Shown: positions 1-7,844, numbered from the stretch's first letter. The stretch is 10,354 nucleotides of DNA from UBA9300 sp032260385 (GCA_032260385.1 JAVVEL010000052.1:1-10354), one strand, 5' to 3'. Notes: generated from the sequence alone by a model not told the origin. Numbers and translations are program-made.

Positions 1-1205
1 TCACGCATGAGTATATAATAACCTTCAGGTTCTACTCCGCCTCCTGGTTTTTCCCACCTCAGGGTGGAGGAATTACTTAAGCCTGAAACCACTATGCCTG
101 TATTTTCAGGTTGGCGTGGTGACAGGGCAAGGTTGGCCAGTGTGGCAAGGTTAATGCCCGCATTCTTTCTCACATATTCATAATCAACACCTTCAGGCAG
201 ATCACCATACATAATGCCATCCCTTTCTCCGGGTCTTGTATGGGTACGGTTGTAATTCTCATTGAACTCACATATCCTGACAGCGGTAAAGCCTTTCCTG
301 CAAAAGGGAGTATGGTCTCCGCCACGGCCGAAGCGGTCATTCCTGTATACCAGGCTTACATCAATCTGGTCAACATATCTTTCACCCACTTCCTTTATAT
401 ACCTGGCCAGTTGCCTGGCTTTACCATCATTCTCACCTGAGGTGTATGCTCTCATCCTTGCCATCTCTTCCGTTTCATAAGCCGGCACGCCCTCACTGAA
501 TACCCTTACCCTCATGTTGTCGTTCAGCAGGGTGCCACTGGAACCACTGTTCCCGATCATGTCATTATTAAGCATGGCTGCGATATTCCAGTTTTCTTCG
601 GCAGCGATATCGGCCATGGCCGATGCACCGTAGAGCCCATGTTCCTCACCCGTGAGAATCATAAACTTAATAGTTGCAGGAAACTCATGCGCTGACATTA
701 TCCTGATCAGCTCAAGTATGGCTGCCACACCCGAGCCGTCATCATTGGCTCCCGGGGCAAATGATGTACTGTCGTAGTTACCCTCAACACGGTTGTCGAG
801 GTGGGCACTCATAAGTAAGATCCTGTCATCCCCGGGATCAGATCCCTGCAGGGTGGCAATCACATTCCTCAGTTCAATTTCCCTGTCTATCCTCTGTCCT
901 TCGCCGCCAACACTATAGTTAACGAATTCCACCGAAAGGCGGCCCCCGGAGCCCGGTATATGCTGTTCGATCTCTTCCTTCACCCAGTTCCATGCTGCTC
1001 CAATTCCTATCTCAGGATCGTCCTGCACACTCAGGTTATGTCGTGTATGGAAGCTGACCAGTTTCTCTATGTATGCTTCAATATTATCACGTGAGATCTC
1101 TTCTACCATCTTGCTGATAATAGGATCTCTCCTGATTATTTCCTGTGCCGAAGCAAACTGAAGGCTGAGGATCATGACTAAAACAAGTAGTGGATATCGT
1201 TTCAT
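1..1205 (-). CDS. Exported M28-family zinc metallopeptidase (C-terminus outside window)
   Basis: Probably an exported aminopeptidase-like enzyme cleaving peptides outside the cytoplasm. Reading leftward from the ATG at 1205 gives 401 complete codons without a stop, so the C-terminus lies beyond base 1. Residues 1-20 form a classic signal peptide (Lys-Arg, hydrophobic core, Ala-Ser-Ala before Gln21). The M28 metal ligands are all visible: SAHLD with H135 and D137, GANDDGSG with bridging D155, TGEEHG with E187/E188 (catalytic base and ligand), NNDMIG with D215, and GGDHTPF with H298. The peptidase domain seems to end near residue 362. After it comes a Pro-rich linker and the start of a beta-type tail (about 370-401, containing LRWEKP and GYYILM), which resembles a C-terminal extension seen on other Bacteroidota M28 proteins. 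Whether a secretion-system sorting domain follows cannot be seen. The family call is secure; the substrate is unknown. Confidence 0.93.
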   Translation of the reverse strand, partial: MKRYPLLVLVMILSLQFASAQEIIRRDPIISKMVEEISRDNIEAYIEKLVSFHTRHNLSVQDDPEIGIGAAWNWVKEEIEQHIPGSGGRLSVEFVNYSVGGEGQRIDREIELRNVIATLQGSDPGDDRILLMSAHLDNRVEGNYDSTSFAPGANDDGSGVAAILELIRIMSAHEFPATIKFMILTGEEHGLYGASAMADIAAEENWNIAAMLNNDMIGNSGSSGTLLNDNMRVRVFSEGVPAYETEEMARMRAYTSGENDGKARQLARYIKEVGERYVDQIDVSLVYRNDRFGRGGDHTPFCRKGFTAVRICEFNENYNRTHTRPGERDGIMYGDLPEGVDYEYVRKNAGINLATLANLALSPRQPENTGIVVSGLSNSSTLRWEKPGGGVEPEGYYILMR

Positions 1206-1229
1206 GAGGGATAAGTTTTTAATTCATCC

Positions 1230-1237
1230 CAAATATA
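1230..1237 (-). promoter_or_regulatory. Possible -7 element for the M28 peptidase gene
   Basis: On the minus strand this reads TATATTTG, an exact match to the Bacteroidota -7 consensus TAnnTTTG, 24 bases upstream of the peptidase ATG. No TTG is found at the usual distance for a -33 element, so the call rests on one half-site in an A/T-rich region and is weak. Confidence 0.3.
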
Positions 1238-1398
1238 TCAAATAGAAGAGACACTTTGTATGAATGTTATGTCAAAAGGTTTGGGATTTAAAATCTTTTA
1301 ACAAACTTTGAAGTAGAAGAACTGGCTGATATGAACTGTCTCGTCGAAGACCGGGGAGGCAAATATCAGTCAGCGGATAATAATTTTAATTTTCGAAT

Positions 1399-2121
1399 AT
1401 GAGGTCCGGGACTGTTCTTATCTGGATAACGATCTTCAGTATAGCCATGGCTTTCCTGGAGAGTTCTGTTGTTGTTTACCTCAGGGAAATAATGTACCCT
1501 GAAGGTTTTTCTTTTCCCCTTGCAACCTTTGAGGGGCACCTGGCTGTGACGGAAATCCTCAGGGAATTATCGACCCTGATAATGCTGGCTGCCCTGGCCT
1601 TCATTGCAGGCCGGACTTTTTCGCGCAGCTTTGCATGGTTTGTTTACAGCTTTGCCATATGGGATATTTTCTATTATGTATTCCTTAAGCTTCTGATTGA
1701 CTGGCCCTCATCTTTGCTTGAATGGGATATCCTTTTCCTTCTTCCTGTTACATGGACAGGGCCGGTTTTAAGCCCATTGATTGTATGTATAAGTATGATC
1801 AGCCTGGCAGCGGTAATTCTTTATTATTCATACAGGGGGGTCGAAACAAAACTGCAAAAGACTGAATGGCTTTTTTTGATTGCCGGGGCTGTAATAGTGA
1901 TAGTCTCCTTCACATGGGATTATTCCGGATATATCCTTGAGCGTTATTCCATATCAGACATCTGGAACATGCCCCGCGATGGTTCGCTCCTCGAGTATGC
2001 TTCGGGATATATACCCCTCAGATTCAACTGGTGGCTTTTTGGAGCCGGTAACCTGGTGATTGCAACAGCCATAATAATTATATTCCGGCGTTTCCGGCAA
2101 TCATATAGGGCAACCTGCTAA
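1399..2121 (+). CDS. Multi-spanning membrane protein of unknown function
   Basis: I do not recognise a characterised family. The 240-residue protein is strongly hydrophobic, with about six or seven likely membrane segments: roughly 5-27, 55-72, 78-98, 107-121, 122-143, 156-173 and 210-229. Between them lie short polar loops rich in Trp, Asp, Glu and Pro that look constrained rather than random: FLESSVVVYLRE (19-30), YPEGFSFPL (33-41), an Asp-Trp-Pro turn and EWDILFLLPVTWTGP (107-121). There is no signal peptide beyond the first membrane helix and no cofactor motif. It ends in a basic tail (RRFRQSYR), suggesting a cytoplasmic C-terminus. It is a single-gene unit, divergent from the M28 peptidase and convergent with sdhB. 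The ATG is preceded by an A/T-rich leader. It is clearly a real gene by length, composition and unbroken frame, but its function cannot be assigned. Confidence 0.85.
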   Translation: MRSGTVLIWITIFSIAMAFLESSVVVYLREIMYPEGFSFPLATFEGHLAVTEILRELSTLIMLAALAFIAGRTFSRSFAWFVYSFAIWDIFYYVFLKLLIDWPSSLLEWDILFLLPVTWTGPVLSPLIVCISMISLAAVILYYSYRGVETKLQKTEWLFLIAGAVIVIVSFTWDYSGYILERYSISDIWNMPRDGSLLEYASGYIPLRFNWWLFGAGNLVIATAIIIIFRRFRQSYRATC

Positions 2122-2126
2122 TGCGG

Positions 2127-2151
2127 AGGCCTTCAGAAAGGTACCAGGCCT
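2127..2151. repeat. AGGCCT inverted repeat between convergent genes
   Basis: Two copies of the palindrome AGGCCT (2127-2132 and 2146-2151) can pair as a 6-bp stem around a 13-base loop. They lie in the 48-base gap between the stop codons of the membrane protein and sdhB. A second small hairpin, GGCTT-AGT-AAGCC, spans the sdhB stop at 2167-2179. Neither is followed by a run of T on either strand, so these are not standard intrinsic terminators. Their position between two gene ends makes a role in 3'-end formation possible but unproven. Confidence 0.25.
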
Positions 2152-2169
2152 GATACGGCGGGAGCCGGC

Positions 2170-2904
2170 TTAGTAAGCCTTATAATACTCCCTGTTCATT
2201 CTTGCTATGTTGGTAAGCTTAATATCTTTTGGACATTCAGCTTCGCATGCTCCAGTGTTGGAACAGCTGCCAAATCCCACTTCATCCATTTTAGCGACCA
2301 TCTCCCTGGCTCTCTCTTTGGCTTCGATGCGTCCCTGTGGCAAAAGGGCAAACTGGCTTATTTTAGCTGAGACGAAAAGCATGGCAGAGGCATTCTTGCA
2401 GGCAGCCACACAGGCTCCACACCCGATACAAACTGCACTGTCAAAAGCAGTGTCTGCATTTTTTTTCTTTACCGGCATAGCGTGTGAATCAGGAGCAGAG
2501 CCAGTATTTGTTGATATGAATCCACCTGCAATCTGCACTTTGTCAAATGCTGAGCGGTCAACTATTAGGTCTTTTATTACCGGGAAGGCTTTTGCTCTCC
2601 AGGGTTCAACAGTTATTGTATCCCCGTCCTTGAATACTCTCATTGATAAATGACAGGTGGTTATTCCTTTCACAGGTCCGTGGGGATGCCCGTTTATATA
2701 CATACCACAGGAGCCGCAGATTCCTTCCCTGCAATCATGATCAAAGGCAAGGGGCTCCTTTCCTTCTTTTATCAGTTTTGTATTAAAGGCATCCAGCATT
2801 TCAAGGAATGACATTTCAGGAGAGACACCATCAAAATCGTATAAATGGAATGCCCCTTTACTTTGAGCATTCTTCTGACGCCATATATTAAGTTTGACTT
2901 TCAT
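2170..2904 (-). CDS. sdhB: Succinate dehydrogenase/fumarate reductase iron-sulfur subunit
   Basis: Electron-transfer subunit carrying electrons between the flavin of SdhA and the hemes and quinone of SdhC. The 244 residues show the full cysteine set. The [2Fe-2S] ligands are C58, C63 and C66 (CREGICGSC) plus C84. By the arrangement known for the family, C159, C162, C165 and C224 bind the [4Fe-4S] cluster, and C169, C214 and C220 the [3Fe-4S] cluster. The gap between C66 and C84 is longer than the 12-residue spacing of E. coli SdhB and contains a His-Pro-His-Gly-Pro loop, a variation I associate with Bacteroidota-type enzymes. It starts 33 bases after the sdhA stop and is the last gene of a three-gene operon. 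The protein is cytoplasmic-face peripheral, with no signal sequence. The sequence alone does not decide whether the complex works mainly as succinate dehydrogenase or fumarate reductase. Confidence 0.97.
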   Translation of the reverse strand: MKVKLNIWRQKNAQSKGAFHLYDFDGVSPEMSFLEMLDAFNTKLIKEGKEPLAFDHDCREGICGSCGMYINGHPHGPVKGITTCHLSMRVFKDGDTITVEPWRAKAFPVIKDLIVDRSAFDKVQIAGGFISTNTGSAPDSHAMPVKKKNADTAFDSAVCIGCGACVAACKNASAMLFVSAKISQFALLPQGRIEAKERAREMVAKMDEVGFGSCSNTGACEAECPKDIKLTNIARMNREYYKAY

Positions 2905-2937
2905 ATCTTAAATAATTTGAAATCATTAAAACATCGA

Positions 2938-4857
2938 TTATTTATAACTTCTTACTTTTACTTCCACTTCCTTATAGACGAGGGGCTCCTTATGCATTTT
3001 TGGTTTTGCGGTATCGCCTGTATACTCCCATGCTGCAACGTACATATAGTTCTCGTCATCTCTCATAGCTTCACCTTCGGGTGTCTGGCTTTCTTCCCTG
3101 AAATGGGCTCCGCATGATTCTTTACGGTTAAGAGCATCATTTATTAGTAATTCTGCCTGCTCAAAACTGTCGGCTACTCTGCCTGCTTTTTCAAGCTCCA
3201 TGTTAAGCTCATCACCTGTCCCGGGTACGATCAGGTCAGACCAGAATTCCTTTTTCAGTTCTTCTACCAGTTTAAAGGCTTTTTTCAGTCCCTCTTCATT
3301 CCTGGACATTCCACAATAATCCCACATTATCTTACCGAGTCTTTTATGGAATGATGTGGCGGTCTGACTGCCTTTTATCGAAAGCAGTTTTTTAATTCGT
3401 TCCCTGACGTCTTTTTCAGCCTGCTCAAATTCTTTTATACCGGTGTCAATACGTGGTGTATGTATCTCATCAGCCAGATAATTTCCAATTGTGTATGGTA
3501 AAATAAAATAACCGTCACCGGAGGCCTGCATCAGTGAGCTGGCACCAAGCCTGTTTGCACCATGGTCAGAGAAGTTGGCTTCACCAATTGCATAGAGTCC
3601 GGGTATGGTAGTCATCAGTTCATAGTCTACCCACAGACCTCCCATTGTGTAGTGTCCGGCCGGGTATATCCTCATGGGCTGTATGTAAGGATCCTCTCCG
3701 GTAATTGTATTATATAGTTCAAAAAGGTTACCGTATTTGGATTCAATGGCCTTTTTACCCTGTTTGTTTATGGCATCCCTGAAGTCGAGGTAGACTGCCA
3801 GGCCTGTATCACCCACCCCATAGCCTGCATCGCATCTTTCCTTGGCTGCCCTGGAGGCTACATCCCTTGGGACCAGGTTCCCAAAGGCCGGATAACGTCG
3901 CTCAAGATAATAGTCACGTTCCTCCTCAGGTATCTCGTTTGCCGGGCGTTTATCCCCTTTTGTTTTTGGCACCCATATCCGCCCGTCGTTGCGAAGTGAC
4001 TCTGACATTAAAGTAAGCTTGGACTGGTAATCATTTAACTGGGGGATACTGGTAGGATGAATCTGTACGAAGCTGGGGTTGGCGAAGAAGGCACCTTTCT
4101 TATGTGCCTTCCATGCTGCCGAAGCATTGGAATTCACTGCCAGTGTTGACAGGTAGTAAATGGTCCCATATCCTCCGGTGGCCAGTACCACTGCATGCGC
4201 TGAATGTCTTTCGATCTCTCCTGTAATCATGTTCCTGGTAATTATGCCCCTTGCTTTACCCTCAACTATTACCAGTTCGAGCATCTCTCTCCGGGGGTAC
4301 ATTGTAACGCTTCCTTTCTTTATCTGCCTGTTCAGGGAAGAATAGGTGCCTAGCAGACATTGCTGTCCGGTCTGCCCTTTGGCATAGAAGGTACGCGAGA
4401 CCTGCACTCCTCCAAAGGAGCGGTTGTCGAGATTACCACCGTAATCGCGTGCAAATGGCACTCCCATGGCAGTATAATGATCAATGACATCATTGCTGAC
4501 TTCAGCAGCACGATATACATTGGCTTCCCGTGCCCTGTAGTCACCACCCTTGATCATATCATAGAAAAGTCTGTAAATACTGTCACCATCATTCTTGTAA
4601 TTCTTTGCTGCATTGATCCCTCCCTGTGCAGCCACTGAATGGGCTCTTCGGGGAGAATCCTGGTAACAGAAATTCTTGACATTATAGCCAAGCTCTCCAA
4701 GCGATGAAGCTGCACCTGCACCGGCCAGACCGGTCCCCACAACAATTATATCCAGCTTTTTCTTGTTGGCTGCATTCACCAGTTTAGCACTTGCTTTATA
4801 TTTATTCCATTTTTCCGCTAATGGTCCGTCGGGAATTTTTGAATCCAATTTTACCAT
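2938..4857 (-). CDS. sdhA: Succinate dehydrogenase/fumarate reductase flavoprotein subunit
   Basis: Catalytic subunit interconverting succinate and fumarate on covalently bound FAD, facing the cytoplasm. The 639 residues carry the Rossmann FAD motif GTGLAGAGAA (41-50) and the flavinylation site RAHSVAAQGG with H73 as the expected FAD-linked histidine. Active-site signatures follow: IHPT with H267, LVPRDVASR with R331 as the likely catalytic proton-transfer arginine, and GHYTMGG with H402. HGANRLGASSLMQ (432-444) is the conserved substrate and FAD-binding segment, with ASS replacing the GNS common in proteobacterial enzymes. The C-terminal helical domain runs from about residue 470 to the end. 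The length is normal for the group with a single membrane anchor. It starts 29 bases after the sdhC stop, so the operon is tightly packed. There is no sign of truncation or frameshift. Confidence 0.98.
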   Translation of the reverse strand: MVKLDSKIPDGPLAEKWNKYKASAKLVNAANKKKLDIIVVGTGLAGAGAASSLGELGYNVKNFCYQDSPRRAHSVAAQGGINAAKNYKNDGDSIYRLFYDMIKGGDYRAREANVYRAAEVSNDVIDHYTAMGVPFARDYGGNLDNRSFGGVQVSRTFYAKGQTGQQCLLGTYSSLNRQIKKGSVTMYPRREMLELVIVEGKARGIITRNMITGEIERHSAHAVVLATGGYGTIYYLSTLAVNSNASAAWKAHKKGAFFANPSFVQIHPTSIPQLNDYQSKLTLMSESLRNDGRIWVPKTKGDKRPANEIPEEERDYYLERRYPAFGNLVPRDVASRAAKERCDAGYGVGDTGLAVYLDFRDAINKQGKKAIESKYGNLFELYNTITGEDPYIQPMRIYPAGHYTMGGLWVDYELMTTIPGLYAIGEANFSDHGANRLGASSLMQASGDGYFILPYTIGNYLADEIHTPRIDTGIKEFEQAEKDVRERIKKLLSIKGSQTATSFHKRLGKIMWDYCGMSRNEEGLKKAFKLVEELKKEFWSDLIVPGTGDELNMELEKAGRVADSFEQAELLINDALNRKESCGAHFREESQTPEGEAMRDDENYMYVAAWEYTGDTAKPKMHKEPLVYKEVEVKVRSYK

Positions 4858-4886
4858 TTCAATATTTTTTTCTGATTTTTTCCTGA

Positions 4887-5531
4887 TTATTTAAATAGCC
4901 AGATAATTAAAGGGATAGAGGCAAATCCGGCAGGAATGACAATTGCATATATTACCGCTATGAAATTTACCACAGGTGTCCATATCCTATGGTTAAGTCC
5001 CACCGTCTGAAAAGCTGATTTGAAAGCGTGGTAGAGGTGAAAGCCCAGGACAATGAAGCATATCCAGTAGAATATGTTATACCCGGGTATGACGAAAAGC
5101 CGGTGAGCAACCGCGTAGAAATTCTCGGCATCACCCTCCACTAAACCAAGCCTTATAAAATAGAAGTTTACAAAGTGGATTATGAAGAAGATGAAAATAG
5201 TACCCCCCGTCCATATCATGAATTTTGAAAAGAAGGAGGTCTTGGATTTATTGCCCGACTTATACCCCTGTGGCCTTGAAAGCCAGTTCTGTATCTGTAC
5301 TATGATACCGATTATAATATGTACCAGTATAGCCAGTATCAGTAATATTTCAACCACCTTAATGAGGGGAAAGGTGGCCATGAAATGAGCCGCTGAATTA
5401 AATGGCTCAGGATCAGGTTTGAGTAACATAAAGTTGATTCCCAGGTGAACAGGCAGGAAGGTTAAGAGGAACAATCCCGCCAGGGCCATAACAAATTTCT
5501 TTGATATGGATGAGGCGATTACTTTATTCAT
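4887..5531 (-). CDS. sdhC: Succinate dehydrogenase/fumarate reductase cytochrome b subunit
   Basis: Membrane anchor that binds two hemes b and exchanges electrons with the quinone pool. The 214-residue protein has five hydrophobic helices (about 13-35, 57-80, 103-126, 151-170 and 185-212), the hallmark of the single-anchor (type B) complexes of Wolinella and Bacillus. Likely axial heme histidines are H29 (helix I), H71 (helix II), H119 (helix III) and H165 or H168 (helix IV); their spacing resembles that of the Bacillus and Wolinella subunits. The segment GFHLYHAFKSAFQTVG after helix IV is typical of the Bacteroidota members. It is the first gene of sdhCAB, and no second anchor (sdhD) is present, as expected for this class. 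The ATG at 5531 gives a short basic N-terminus before helix I. Confidence 0.95.
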   Translation of the reverse strand: MNKVIASSISKKFVMALAGLFLLTFLPVHLGINFMLLKPDPEPFNSAAHFMATFPLIKVVEILLILAILVHIIIGIIVQIQNWLSRPQGYKSGNKSKTSFFSKFMIWTGGTIFIFFIIHFVNFYFIRLGLVEGDAENFYAVAHRLFVIPGYNIFYWICFIVLGFHLYHAFKSAFQTVGLNHRIWTPVVNFIAVIYAIVIPAGFASIPLIIWLFK

Positions 5532-5574
5532 AGTGAAAGGAAGGTTTTTTGATTAATTTCTAGTACACTTTTCA

Positions 5575-5606
5575 CAAATATATTTTAATTATTTTTAGAC
5601 TACCAA
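5575..5606 (-). promoter_or_regulatory. Probable promoter of the sdhCAB operon
   Basis: On the minus strand, TTG (5606-5604) is followed after 21 bases by TATATTTG (5582-5575). This matches the Bacteroidota -33 TTG / -7 TAnnTTTG arrangement. The predicted transcription start would lie near 5570, giving a leader of about 40 bases before the sdhC ATG. The region is very A/T-rich, so chance matches are possible, but both elements and their spacing agree. Confidence 0.55.
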
Positions 5607-5639
5607 TTAAAAATGATGTTCTTCGAAATGTTTTTAAAG

Positions 5640-5670
5640 TCGTAAATTGAACTAAATTTTAAACTTACGA
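5640..5670. repeat. TCGTAA/TTACGA inverted repeat upstream of the hydrolase gene
   Basis: TCGTAA (5640-5645) and TTACGA (5665-5670) form a perfect 6-base inverted repeat with a 19-base A/T-rich spacer, ending 16 bases before the hydrolase ATG. It could be an operator for a dimeric regulator or part of the leader, but a match this short can arise by chance. Confidence 0.2.
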
Positions 5671-5686
5671 AAATTATTCTGAGATA

Positions 5687-6484
5687 ATGAAGAAACGTTT
5701 AAAATTCAGGGAGGGGGATATTATTTACCATGATAAGGGTGAAGGGGATCTTATGGTCTTTCTTCATGGATACCTTGAGACATCGCAGGTTTGGGAGGAA
5801 TTAACCGATAGCCTGTCAGTTAGTTATAGAACCATAACCATTGACCTGCCGGGTCATGGCGGGTCATCTGTTTATGGTACTGAACACAGTATGGAATTTA
5901 TGGCGGAGGCTGTCTTAAGTGTGGTGGATGCCGAGAACATTGATAAGTTCATGCTGGCCGGACATTCAATGGGGGGCTATGTTGCCCTTGCTTTTGTTGA
6001 AAAATACCCTCACCTGCTTAATGCTTACTGCCTCTTTCATTCCCATCCCTTTGCCGATACAGATGAGGTTATTGACAACAGGAGGAGAGAAATTAAAATA
6101 GTTGAATCAGGAAAAAAAGATATAATCTACCCGGTAAATATCCCCAGGATGTTTGCAGATTTTAATACCGGAAAGTTTAAAGAAGCCGTGGAGCGTAATA
6201 AGGAAATAGCCTCCGGCATATCTGCGGAAGGTATAATAGCTGTTCTTAACGGAATGATCAGCAGGCCTTCCAGGGAGGATATACTGGAAAAAGGGGAGGT
6301 ACCCCTCCTTTTTATAGCGGGTAAACATGATAACTATATTTCCTTTGAGGAGGTGAAAAACAGGATTACGCTACCAGCAAATGGTGAGATGCTCATACTT
6401 GAAAATTCAGGGCATATGGGTTTTGTTGAAGAAAAGGAAGTGTCTCTTGAAGCTATAATGAATTTCTATCAACGACAATTATAA
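5687..6484 (+). CDS. Alpha/beta-hydrolase fold protein
   Basis: A 265-residue single-domain hydrolase, probably an esterase or related enzyme; the substrate is unknown. The fold signatures are in order: HGYLET (27-32) forming the oxyanion-hole loop, DLPGHGGS (53-60), the nucleophile elbow GHSMGG with S94, the acid-bearing loop AGKHDNY with D215, and SGHMGF with the catalytic histidine H243. The region of about 120-190 between S94 and D215 is the variable lid. There is no signal peptide or membrane segment, so it should act in the cytoplasm. It lies 16 bases upstream of the fucosidase gene on the same strand and is probably co-transcribed. The fucosidase is an exported lipoprotein, however, so the two need not share a substrate. 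It resembles broad MenH/BioH-like annotations, but nothing nearby supports menaquinone or biotin synthesis. Confidence 0.92.
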   Translation: MKKRLKFREGDIIYHDKGEGDLMVFLHGYLETSQVWEELTDSLSVSYRTITIDLPGHGGSSVYGTEHSMEFMAEAVLSVVDAENIDKFMLAGHSMGGYVALAFVEKYPHLLNAYCLFHSHPFADTDEVIDNRRREIKIVESGKKDIIYPVNIPRMFADFNTGKFKEAVERNKEIASGISAEGIIAVLNGMISRPSREDILEKGEVPLLFIAGKHDNYISFEEVKNRITLPANGEMLILENSGHMGFVEEKEVSLEAIMNFYQRQL

Positions 6485-6500
6485 ATTTAAATCCCTAATT

Positions 6501-7844
6501 ATGAAAAAGACCCTTGCTACAATCATTATCTTTTTATCTGTGTTTTCCACCGCCTGTGTTAATGATACCGGCGGCACAGAAGGGGAAGACAGGATGGACT
6601 GGTGGCGTGATGCACGTTTTGGTATGTTTATACACTGGGGACTGTATGCGGTGCCTGCAGGTGAATGGGAAGGGACTACCAATCATGCTGAATGGATAAG
6701 AACAACTGCACAGATCCCACTTGAAACCTACGATGCTTTCGTTGAGCAGTTTAATCCCGTAGACTTTGATGCTGATGAATGGGTGAAAATGGCAAAGGAA
6801 GCGGGTATGAAATATATTGTCATTACCTCAAAACACCATGACGGATTTTGCCTGTTCGATTCAGAGTATACGGATTTCGATATAATGTCAACTCCATTTA
6901 AAAGGGATATCCTTAAAGAACTGTCAGATGCCTGTGCCAGGGAAGGTATTGTTATTTGCTGGTATCATTCTATCATGGACTGGCACCATCCTGATTATCT
7001 GCCGCGACGCAACTGGGAAACGGAAAGATCAGCGGAAGGAGCCGATTTTGACAGGTACGTCGAGGAATACCTTAAGAAACAACTGGCTGAATTAACCGGT
7101 AACTATGGCAGGATAGGAGTGCTATGGTTCGATGGTGAGTGGGAAGATACATGGACACATGAGAGAGGTATAGACCTATATAATTATGTTCTTGAACTAC
7201 AGGAAGATATTATTATAAACAACAGGGTTGATAAAGGGCGTCAGGGCATGGCAGGAATGACTGCAGGGGATGAGTTCAGGGGCGACTTTGGTACACCTGA
7301 ACAGGAAATACCGGCAAGAGGCCTGCCGGGGGTAGACTGGGAGACATGTATGACCATGAATAATCACTGGGGCTACAATAAGTATGATGATAACTGGAAG
7401 TCATCCAGGGAGCTTATACAGAAACTGGTGGATATTGCATCTAAGGGAGGTAACTTCCTTCTCAATGTAGGGCCGAAAGCCGACGGCACTTTCCCGCAGG
7501 AAAGCATCGAACGGTTAAAAGCTATTGGTGACTGGATGGATATCTACGGTGAATCAATCTATGGCACTACGGCCAGTCCTTTCAGTGATATTGAATGGGG
7601 AAGATGTACAAAGAAACAGGTTGGTAAGAATACAAGACTCTACCTTCATGTCTTTGACTGGCCCGGGGATAATAAACTAACTGTACCGGCTCTTGAAAAT
7701 AAGCTTAAGAATGCCTTTATCATGGAAGGCATGGCAGGGGCAGATTTTGAGGTGCAGGATGACAGGATAATTATTGATTTGCCTGAGACTCCACCGGATG
7801 ACTACTGCTCTGTAATTATTCTGGATGTAAAAGGTATTCTATAG
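6501..7844 (+). CDS. GH29 alpha-L-fucosidase, predicted lipoprotein
   Basis: Retaining exo-glycosidase expected to release terminal alpha-L-fucose from glycans. The N-terminus is a lipoprotein signal (Lys-Lys, hydrophobic stretch, STAC with C19 as the lipidated cysteine), followed by a Gly/Glu/Asp-rich linker, so the enzyme is anchored in the envelope, possibly at the cell surface. The catalytic domain shows GH29 signatures: WWRDARFGMFIHWG (34-47), ITSKHHDGF (108-116), CWYHSIMDWHHPDY (153-166) and LWFDGEW (208-214) with D211 as the expected nucleophile. WETCMTMNNHWGYN (280-293) and GGNFLLNVGP (316-325) follow. The acid/base is probably a Glu in about 267-281, which I cannot assign securely. 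The 447-residue length is normal for the catalytic domain plus a short beta-sandwich tail, with no carbohydrate-binding module. No SusC/SusD, transporter or regulator is adjacent. Its last 29 bases overlap the convergent S41 gene. Confidence 0.95.
   Translation: MKKTLATIIIFLSVFSTACVNDTGGTEGEDRMDWWRDARFGMFIHWGLYAVPAGEWEGTTNHAEWIRTTAQIPLETYDAFVEQFNPVDFDADEWVKMAKEAGMKYIVITSKHHDGFCLFDSEYTDFDIMSTPFKRDILKELSDACAREGIVICWYHSIMDWHHPDYLPRRNWETERSAEGADFDRYVEEYLKKQLAELTGNYGRIGVLWFDGEWEDTWTHERGIDLYNYVLELQEDIIINNRVDKGRQGMAGMTAGDEFRGDFGTPEQEIPARGLPGVDWETCMTMNNHWGYNKYDDNWKSSRELIQKLVDIASKGGNFLLNVGPKADGTFPQESIERLKAIGDWMDIYGESIYGTTASPFSDIEWGRCTKKQVGKNTRLYLHVFDWPGDNKLTVPALENKLKNAFIMEGMAGADFEVQDDRIIIDLPETPPDDYCSVIILDVKGIL

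Noticed and set aside
240..480. Two short plus-strand open frames within the left-edge region
   Set aside because: Both are antisense to the M28 peptidase, which contains the family's metal ligands in the minus-strand frame.
1206..1398. Search for a promoter of the membrane protein gene
   Set aside because: TAATTTTC near the start is one mismatch from the -7 consensus, but no -33 element is at a suitable distance.
2207..2653. A 148-codon open frame on the plus strand opposite sdhB
   Set aside because: It lies wholly antisense to sdhB, whose cysteine motifs prove the other frame. The translated protein shows no recognisable domain.
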